Positions 55,946 through 64,000 of a stretch of 64,000 nt of DNA are shown here, in pieces. Numbering within the stretch: position 1 is the stretch's first letter; every line of letters begins with the position of its first letter. The notes under the pieces are model-generated. The model saw nothing but the letters and a program-made list of their open reading frames with translations. It did not search any database and was not told where the DNA came from. Source of the stretch: Eustoma russellianum (lineage: Eukaryota > Streptophyta > Magnoliopsida > Gentianales > Gentianaceae). The stretch spans positions 31,927,236 to 31,991,235 of the forward strand of contig AP025043.1 in NCBI GenBank assembly GCA_036186865.1, read 5' to 3'. The position numbers and the translations under genes were made by a program.

Positions 55946-56448
55946 CAGTCAAGCATTCGTAATTCTGAGATTAGTGCAATCTGATTCTTGGTTTGCAAAG
56001 GTTGAGAACATCAACGTGGTTGACATACTTACCAAGAGAATTTTGAAAAACTGTTTAAACCCATTAAACTACAAATCATAAGGATCATTCCATAAAATTT
56101 TCAGATCATTTAGAGTTGTCAATTAATATGAATAAATTTTTCATTTCGGATCACAGTTTTTGGCAGATTGCCACAATCTGTGCAAAAACGGTTTTTCAAG
56201 GGGTTGCACTAAGAGTTTTAATCTGAAATTTTTGTGACACATTAATAACATCTCAGAGCACATTTCCACCAAGTTTCATAATTTTTGGAGGTCTACAACT
56301 TGGTCAACTAGTTAATTCAAATCAGGATTTGAAAACAGAAATTGTTTTCAGAAGTGAGTTCTTTGGTCTGAAAAGTTTTAAAACGGAATTTTCCACACTC
56401 ACTATTCAAACCCCCTCCTCCCCTCTAGTGGTGCTATACAGATCCTAC
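55946..56448 (+). repeat. SIRE-2 copia 3' LTR, second part
   Basis: Continues the LTR interrupted at 45586 (TCAGTCAAGCATTCG onward, matching 42217-42715) up to GCTATACAGATCCTAC near the LTR end. Confidence 0.87.
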
Positions 56449-57317
56449 GGTTCTTTTCTTTCTCTGCAATCTCCCTCTCTGCATAATCATTCTCCCGCAT
56501 ACGCAACATACTCTTTGCATTTCCAAGTAATTCGAGAATTCAGGACAGCTTACAGGTTTGTTGAGTTTATACGATGCAGTACCGCTCATCCAAACTGACT
56601 CCGTTGTATCCTGGGAGACGATTGCTCCATCTGGTTCAGCACAATATACCGAAGCAATACATCTTAAGGACAAAGTCCTAGACTCATCTCAGATCCTCTG
56701 CTCAGCTGAGCTGTTGAGGTTATTGCCGAGCTGAGCTCTGCTGTGTGCTGAGCTCAGCTGATCGAGGGATAGCGCAACACTATTGTTGTATAGTATTGCC
56801 GAGCTGGCATCTGCATTGTGCTGAGATCTGCTGTTTGGCTGAGAGCATTTGTTATTTTGCAGCACTACCGTGCTGAGCTCTGCTGGTGTGCTGAGCTCGG
56901 CAAAAGAGGCTGAAAGCAAAATTGTTTTTTTTGGGTTGAGGTTCTGAGGTCGGCAGGTCGGCAATCAGTCCAGTGCGCAAATACAATTGCGCTGACTGGA
57001 TTGATCTGATATATCTGATTAATCTGATTTCAGTTCAGCTCAGCTTGAAGGCTAATAGCACAAAACTACTGCTCTGAAGTGCTATTTTACTGATGTCGAC
57101 AGGTCAGCTGAATATTCAAAATGCAAAACTCAATTGTGCTACCTTGACTGTTGTGACATGGTAGGTTAATCATATCTGACATGAGCTCGACAGGTCGGTC
57201 ACTGTTTTATTTTATAAGCAAACTCTATAGAATTCAATTTTGTCTGACTTAAATTGGTTTCCAACATTCTTAAGACGTATTCTATATTGATTCTATACTG
57301 ATTCTCGTTGTTTTTTT
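56449..57317 (+). other. Leader/LTR-like sequence of an unrelated copia, with GCTGAGCTC-rich stretch
   Basis: No gene seen. 56697-56910 is dense in GCTGAGCTC, GCCGAGCTG and TGCTGAGATC words, many self-complementary (GAGCTC), giving multiple possible hairpins. It lies upstream of a copia gag start, so it is probably that element's LTR and leader; boundaries could not be set. Confidence 0.5.
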
Positions 57318-57785
57318 ATGCGTATTACAGAAACTCAAATGAAGAATGCAAGCTCGAGCTTTATTCAAGGCGTTGATGTTCAGAGTGCTGCTCCAATTGC
57401 ACCAAATGTTGAGGTGTCGATGACTGCTCCTCCTGCACAGGGTCCTGCTATGGCCCAAGTGGAGAAACCGGAGAAGTTTAGTGGGAGCTTCTTCAAGCGA
57501 TGGCAGTAGAAGATGCTATTCTTCTTGACTGCCATGGGGCTGGCCACGCTATTAACCGAGGACCCACCTGTGATGGATCCTGTGGAGGACCAGGCCAGAA
57601 TATGAAGAACCAACTGTTTGCTGAAGCATGGAACTTCAACAATTATGTTTGTTTGAGTCATATTCTGAGTTGTTTGGACAACTCCTGTATGGTGTGTACT
57701 ACACGTACAAAACTGCAAAAAGTCTTTGTGGCAGGCTTTGGAGAAGAAATACTGTATGGAATGTTGTACCCACCACGTCTGCAGA
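57318..57785 (+). pseudogene. Copia gag fragment, second lineage
   Basis: ATG at 57318, then a short Ala/Pro-rich leader and MAQVEKPEKFSGSFFKRWQ, the N-terminus of UBN2-type copia gag. TAG follows where a second Gln is usual. FFLTAMGLATLLTEDPPVMD continues the same frame, more stops follow, and the WQALEKKY segment appears near 57735. It is a different lineage from the SIRE copies and is cut at 57785 by another LTR. Confidence 0.8.
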
Positions 57786-60400
57786 TGTAATTCCTAAATT
57801 TTGACCCTGTAATATCAAGTTCTGTAGATTCAAGTGGCAATGAAAATTATTTTATTCATGTCTTAAAATTTCTTAATTGAACATTTTTTTTATTTAATAA
57901 AAATAATAATAAATAGAATAATAATAAAGAGAAAGAAATTGAAATTGCACTAGGACATCAAGGGGGGAAGGAAATTGACCAAAATGCCCTTAAAAAGACC
58001 GGCCACTTTCCCTCCAAATAAGCCCCAAAATATCTCATATTCTAGAATCCTCTTGAGACAGAGGCATACACATTCTTAAATAGCCCACCTCATTCAATAA
58101 TCTCTCTCATGCATGCAAGACAACAATCATTGTGCTCTTTTTCTCCCCCATTAATCCGGCCACCCCTCCCTGTTTCTAGACAATTAATCTCAAGATCACA
58201 AAATACACTCAACTATCTTCCAACAACAAACTACCAAACTCTCTCCTCTCCCACTCAAGTTTCGGCCACTAGAAGGAAGACCAAGAGCAAAATCATCTAA
58301 GATCTCTCAAGTCTAGCCTCAAACTCTTAAGGTAAGTGTGTAGCTCTTAGGATTAAACCTTCTATTCTCTATAGTTTTGTATTAAATCTGAAATGTATTA
58401 ATCCCACCACCCCAAACCCGTGACCCTCCTTCATCACCATAGGAGTATTGTCAAGCTCAAAGGGTGAAGGAACTCTAGGAGGTGTAAGACATTAAGAAGC
58501 TTCATCAAGGTAAGGCCCTCACAACATTTCTTAAGCTCTTACTTCTCTCTCTTTAAAGAATTTTGTTCATCACCTCTCATGTGTTAACCATGTGTCACCC
58601 TAGGGAGAATAAAGTGGCTCTCATGGCTCTTAGGAAGACTCATCACCAAAGACTCAACCTTGAACAAAGAAGGGAAGTATCTCTTGATTCTTCCTTGAGA
58701 TATTGAAGAACCATGGATAAGATATCTAGATGTTTTAAGCTTCAATCTTGCTCTTGTTAGGACTCATTTGGTAATTATAGCATGCTGAAATTTGAGCAAG
58801 GAAATGGCTAAGATGATCCATATGTTGCATATTTATGAAAGTAAGGAACTAATCTAGTACCTACACTAACGGATTACTTTGTGTGATAAATGATATGAAA
58901 ATTTTAAGATTGTCTCAACTCCCCCCTAGACACGGCCTTAAGGGGTTTTAAGGGAAAGTGATGATTCATCTTTATTATGTCCCTAGAATATTTTAGATAA
59001 CACCTAATGGTTAAGTATTACTTGAATACTATAAGTTAGAAGGCTATTTGGCACGCTTTGCCATAACCTATGTAGGACTAAGGGATATGTTAAAATATGA
59101 TTAAGAGACCAGTGGTTTAGGGAATGAGTCACTTGAAAGGTTGAACCTATGTTAAGGAGGGAAAAGAAGCCAACTTGAAGAGCATACTAAACCCCCCACA
59201 CCCACGATTTATTCGGTAGAAGGGGAAGGAGATGAACTAAATTATTTGCTATATTATAAGGGTGGTTGAAGATTATTTTGACACTTAAGCTTCACTCAAA
59301 TTAATGGGAAGGGGACTGTTTTGGTAAATGACCTCATTTGATAAATTTTAAGGGCTTTAAGTTTCTTGTTATGAAGGAATAGGTAATGTTATGGGACTGA
59401 TTTGGTGTACTCTCATGGATCAGATATATGCATGGGATTCTAACATTCAGAATGTTTATTTGAAGCCATTGAACATATGATTGAAAGCGTAACCACCGGA
59501 AATGGTTACAAGACTCCAAGAGAAGCTTGGAACTACCATAAACAAATTGTCGCAACCGTTAAATTATCGCATTAGATCATTTATCGTATACGGATTTATT
59601 TGCGGTTTAACTAACAAACAGAAAGGATAAGGGTTGAGTAAAATTAAACCTTAAGATGAATAAAATTTGTTAAGAGTGAAGGAGGACATGGGAGTTACTT
59701 TCCGGTGCTGTTTATGAGCTTAGGACCGTGTCTTGGTCCTGTTTCGGTACATTATAAAGAACAGTCCCGTTTCGACCCTTTTAACCATTCAACATCATTA
59801 TTAATGCATGGATGTAGGATAATAGACCTAAACTAATATGTTGTGAAAGAATTTCAATAAATAAATCGGATTTGGGATAAATAGAGAAGTTAAGAGGTTA
59901 TGCTACAAATCTGAAAATTTCAGCTTTGCGTTATGAATATATTGTAACCTGAAACTGTTAGGGGTAAGGTTATAACGACGGATTGACCCCTGTTACCCAT
60001 TGCATACCGCACTATGCATTGCATACATGTCATGACAAGTATTTTTCTTTTACAAAGAAAGTTCCATTTTTTTTAAGAAAGGCAAAGACGCTTCTTAAAA
60101 ACCCATAATGAACGTTCGGCCTTCACGATTGATTCCGATTATGTTTTGTTCTGCCCGGTTATCCTATTAGAGTAGCAGGTAGACCCTTATGAGGTGCATG
60201 TTTTGTTCTGCCTGGTTATTCCATTAAGATTGACAGTAGACCCTTATGGGTATGTGTATTGTTCTGCCCGGTCGTCCCTTTGCGGTGGTCACTAGATCCA
60301 TGTGAGATATATGTTCTGTTCTGCCCGGGTGCTCATTGCGGTAACCGGTAGACCCTTCGGGGTAAATGTTGTGCCCCAACGAAAAGACATATTGTACTTG
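57786..60400 (+). repeat. LTR-C (gypsy-type long LTR), probable
   Basis: Starts TGTAATTCCTAAATTTTGACC, resembling long gypsy LTR starts. It has a similar order to the other gypsy LTRs: pyrimidine-rich leader near 58100-58300, donor-like AAGGTAAGT at 58327 and AAGGTAAGG at 58508, a GCATTGCATACATG block near 60015, then a 57-bp minisatellite. The end is not clear; no internal region follows. No gene seen in it. Confidence 0.55.
60142..60367 (+). repeat. 57-bp minisatellite in LTR-C, four units
   Basis: Each unit opens TGTTnTGTTCTGCCCGGT and ends near TAGACCCTT; units diverge by about a quarter by eye. Confidence 0.9.
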
Positions 60401-60934
60401 AAGACTTGTATAAGTGAATTAATAAAGTTGCATCCTTCAAGTGCACCTCACTAAGTTCTAATAGTGCTTCTTTACATTTTATGTTGATGAAGCAAATAAT
60501 ATAATCATTCAAGCATGAGTTATGAACCATGGCCAATTCACCCTAAGGGCTTAAGAGATTTCGGCTATAAGATTTAAAAAGGGCCTTAAAGGGTTTTTCC
60601 AAATTATAAGGAGGTTAATCTTAAGGGTCTTCTTAAAATAAGCCCAAATGTCAATTAAGGAGTTGTAAGTAGTGGGCAAATTTTTACCCAACTCTTACAA
60701 AAATTTTGGCCCTTTAGCCCAAGAGGAATCAAGATTTCCCTAATTTCATTTTAAAACAAGAAAAAGAGGAAAATAATTAGTAAAAGGGGGCAACCACCCA
60801 CATGGCTTTTCATTAAACTCACTTGGGAAGAAATTAAGCATGGTAATGGCTATCAAAGGCCATTACCGCCGGTTTTCCTCTATGGTTAACCAAGGAGAAT
60901 TTCAAACTCTTACCATGGTTACATTATATTAACC

Positions 60935-61095
60935 ACAAGGTTAAAGTAACTCAAGTTAACCCATAAAGTAACTCTAGTTGGATAAAGTAATCTAAGTTAG
61001 CCTTAAAGTAACTATAGTTGAATTAAAGTAACTCTAGTTGCATTAAAGTAACTCTAGTTACATTAAAGTAACCTTGGTTAGAAGTAACTTAGGCT
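60935..61095 (+). repeat. Tandem repeat, about 20 bp, ATTAAAGTAACTCTAGTTG
   Basis: Seven to eight units with small changes (AAAGTAACTCTAGTT, AAAGTAATCTAAGTT, AAAGTAACCTTGGTT). Non-coding. Confidence 0.85.
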
Positions 61096-63193
61096 AATTA
61101 ACTCTAACCAAGCCAAGGTAAACCCTCCTTCTCCCTTAACATATCCAACGGCTAACCCTTAGCCAAGGGAAGAAAAATTTTCTCCAAGAAACTCTAGAAC
61201 ACTCTCCCTCAAGAATTCACAAGGAGTAAGAGACTTCCCACTTTTCCATTAAGGTACATGGCTAGTTGAGCCAAAAAGTCCAAGATCTTCAAGCCTCAAG
61301 AATTCTCTAGGTAAGTGCATGCTAAAACTTCCAAGTAATCCTATATTTCAAAGAATGAAGCTCACATAAGTACCCTTCTTTTCTTGCCAAAAGTGTGACT
61401 ACAAGGATGGTCACTAGATGAAGATTTTGCAAGATACTAAGAGAAGCTAACTTCATGGTGCGTTGGATCCATTGCTATCTCCATTCAAGGTTCATTTTGG
61501 TAAGAGAATCATAGCCTCACTCTAGTTGTGTTTTCACTTAAGACAAAAACTAATTTTTGCTCTTTTCTTCCTCCCAAAACCGTGGGGGTTGTGTAGTGAA
61601 GGGGAGGAAGACTTCACTCATTTCATACTCATTCCAAGCAATGGAAAGGTGTAAGCTTGAGAAAGGCAAGTACACTATAAATACTCATGGCTTGTATGTG
61701 AAAGTATATGCTTGAATGTCTAGATGTTGCTAAGTTTCAATCTTAGATATAAAACATTAAGCTTGAAGCATGAAGTTTTCGGATTCAGGAGTAAGGTGGC
61801 TTGCATGTATGAGATTTCATTTAAAGATGGATTCTTTGCTCTTTTTAAGTATGAATATGATGTTAATCTAAGATGAATATGGCAAAGTTTTCTTCTTTGG
61901 CATGTAAGGGGGTATGGTTGGAGGTAAAAGAGTGATAAATGTGATTCTTGTGATAGATTGTAACTTGTGGGTTAAAGGATTTGTACAAGATGTATGCTTT
62001 ATGGTTTTGGTGTAATATGTTCATGATGAAAATGAAAATTAAGCTCTTGCATTGTGTAAGTGACGGGCTGTTTTGGGGGTGTGGTACACACACCCTAGAT
62101 GTGCCAAGAATAGATTCTATTATGAACAAAATGCGCAAGATCAAGAGGTGTTATGTGTAACATTCAAACTGTTTTTGAAGTAATTTGTAGATGACCTTTA
62201 GAGTGTAGTAGAACCTGTAAAGTTAGTCTAAAAAGGTGTATTTGATGATTAGTAAGTTATTTGAGAAAAATAACCCAAGTGGGAATACTTTTAGTAAGGA
62301 AAGGTGACAAAAAGGTAAATTACTGGAACAGGACAGTTTTGAGTAACAAGTTGTTTGGCTCGAAAATAAACCTTAGGAATGTGAAAACGAGCTGATTTTT
62401 GGTATGATGATAGTTTGAGGTGTTTATTAAGACTGAGACTTGGAATTTCGGTAAAAGGACTTGTGGTTTAGTCACAATGAAATTCGTGGTAAAATTGGTC
62501 GTTCCAGGTTCTTTATGAGCTTAGCTTTGGGAAATAAGTTAAACGACCCCCTTAAGTGTATTAGATTGCCTTGCAATTTTTATGGTATTTACCTAAGGCA
62601 TAGATGTACATGTTTATGTAAAGAAACCAGCTTAAACCCCCCATTTTAATGGCTAACAACTGAGTTGAAGTTAGTGGTACGAAACTGGAAAACATGACAG
62701 TTTAATGGCAGAAGCTGTAAGACTAAGATCTTGCTCATTTAGGCTTGAATGTGATGTTGTCCACATGGATATTGTCCCTTAGTATGTTAGCTATGTTTTC
62801 CAGACAATGACTCAAATTGATTAAGGTTTTATGACCCATGAAACTGAGGTAAGGCGGATACTGGCCTGCTGATCTCAGCAGTACCTATGGTCGTAATTTG
62901 ATGTTTTGAGGACTTTAGACATTTCGGAATGTTACGAAATTGTTATGGCATATATTTAAGTCTTCATTATGCATAAGTATGGCATGAGTTTGTGAAAATG
63001 AGTACAAATTGATGAGCATAAGGCTGTATGAACAGAATGTTATTGCTGGATAGTTTTTCCAGCTTAAGAGACAAGTCCGTGCATGCTTGTTTTGATGTAT
63101 TTGTTCACGAGTTGCATGTTGCATATCATGCATTGCATTGTCCATATTCAAACAGCATATGAAACTGATTTTATGCCAATGAATGATGAGAAA

Positions 63194-63266
63194 GATCTTT
63201 TGAAAAGAAGTTTTCAGTTTTGAAAGAAAGATCTTTTGAAGAGAAGTTTTCGATTTTGAAAGAAAG
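63194..63266 (+). repeat. 36-bp direct duplication
   Basis: GATCTTTTGAAAAGAAGTTT and GATCTTTTGAAGAGAAGTTT each followed by TC(A/G)(G/A)TTTTGAAAGAAA. Confidence 0.9.
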
Positions 63267-63289
63267 ACTCCTATGGTACCATTTATTTC

Positions 63290-63640
63290 TGGCCAGCAGG
63301 ACCCGTTCAAGATCCGGGGTTAATTGATCTGATGAGCAAGACCCGTTCCAGATCTGGGGTTAATTGATCGGACGAGCAGGACCCGTCCAGATTCGGGGCT
63401 AATTGATCTGATGAGCAGGACCCGTTCTAGATCCGGGGTCAATCGATCTGATGATAATAACCGTTCAGACCCGGAGAGAATAGACCTAATTATGATAATG
63501 ACTGTATAGGCCCGGAGAGAATAGACCTGGTAATTATGATTGATGACGTGACCGCTCCGAATCCGGGAATAATAGATTCGAAGAGAAATAAGTGACCGCC
63601 TCAGATCCGGGAGAATAGATCTGAACACTCTCTTGTTTTC
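63290..63640 (+). repeat. LTR-B-type minisatellite, about 41 bp, seven to eight units
   Basis: Units such as AGCAGGACCCGTTCTAGATC plus CGGGGTCAATCGATCTGATG, grading into GACCCGGAGAGAATAGACCT forms. Inverted counterpart of 5790-5990. Confidence 0.88.
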
Positions 63641-64000
63641 TTGACGATGATGTTTTGAATGAAAGAACGAAAGAACTTATCTTCATTTTTATCATGATGC
63701 ATCCCACGTACATATTCATGCATGTTGCATTTAACGAGTCATCGAATATTGGTAAGTGATACTTAGACTAACTTGTTATGACTTAGTAGCTCCTAAGTTA
63801 TGATCTTTATTGAGTAATGATCTTTTAATAAGTTATGAACTGTTATCTGTTATGAATTTTGATAAGTTATGATCTTTGATAAGTTATGAGCTGGTTATTT
63901 ACGGGTTTTGGATGGAAGGACAGGTAGGTTCTAAACCGAAATTTGGGGTTCGGTTCTTGTATGTACTTTCCATTTAATTCACGATTATTTATAGTTTACT

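Larger units (their letters stand above)
60500..64000 (+). repeat. Inverted relative of LTR-B, runs off the window
   Basis: Shares ordered blocks with 5327-8400 in reverse complement: GGCAAGTACACTATA at 61665, CTTAGATATAAAACATTAAG near 61742, the minisatellite near 63290, GATAAGTTATGATC motifs near 63850 and GGGGTTCGGTTCTTGTATG at 63945. The left edge against LTR-C is uncertain. No gene in this 3.5 kb. Confidence 0.65.

Overview
This window is a stretch of flowering-plant nuclear DNA, probably a eudicot, made almost entirely of nested retrotransposons. I found no host gene, rRNA, tRNA gene or CRISPR array. The plant call rests on long-LTR Ty3/gypsy elements with a Tekay-like C-terminal chromodomain, Ty1/copia elements resembling the SIRE lineage, L1-type LINEs whose ORF2 ends in an RNase H domain, and LTR retrotransposon primer sites complementary to plant initiator-Met tRNA (TGGTATCAGAGCC).

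Layout from left to right. (a) 1-4560: left-pointing gypsy element 1 (internal remnant, primer site, 3.3-kb LTR). It is inserted in the 3' LTR of a left-pointing copia element, SIRE-1. (b) SIRE-1 itself: 3' LTR pieces at 4561-5308 and 22016-23000, internal region 23001-28312, truncated 5' LTR 28313-29883. (c) 5327-22015: another LTR ('LTR-B', minus strand) that split the SIRE-1 3' LTR and was itself hit by two plus-strand LINEs (about 8500-14574 and 15404-21464). (d) 29884-40265: a plus-strand gypsy complex reading LTR, internal, LTR, internal, LTR scrap; its internal regions lack the reverse transcriptase core. (e) 40327-56448: plus-strand SIRE-2, mostly LTRs plus a gag fragment. Its 3' LTR carries the most complete element of the window, left-pointing gypsy element 3 (45587-55940, target duplication ATAAC). 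(f) 56449-57785: a decayed copia leader and gag of another lineage. (g) 57786-64000: two more long LTR-like blocks on the plus strand, the second an inverted relative of LTR-B, running off the window.

Gypsy element 3 encodes gag with two zinc knuckles, protease, RT, RNase H, integrase and chromodomain, with five small coding lesions. Two coding breaks look like real spliceosomal introns: 83 nt between gag and protease, and 70 nt inside the RNase H domain. Related copies in the window lack the first one exactly and retain the second with its splice signals. The copies at 1-1272, 31670-34892 and 37867-40219 share internal deletions, so they look like a non-autonomous subfamily rather than random decay. 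The gypsy LTRs also carry a hairpin array, a 42-bp minisatellite, a candidate leader intron, and a short acidic reading frame whose differences between copies are largely synonymous. These gypsy features are the most novel material here. All of them are read by eye; no alignment, database search or expression data were available.
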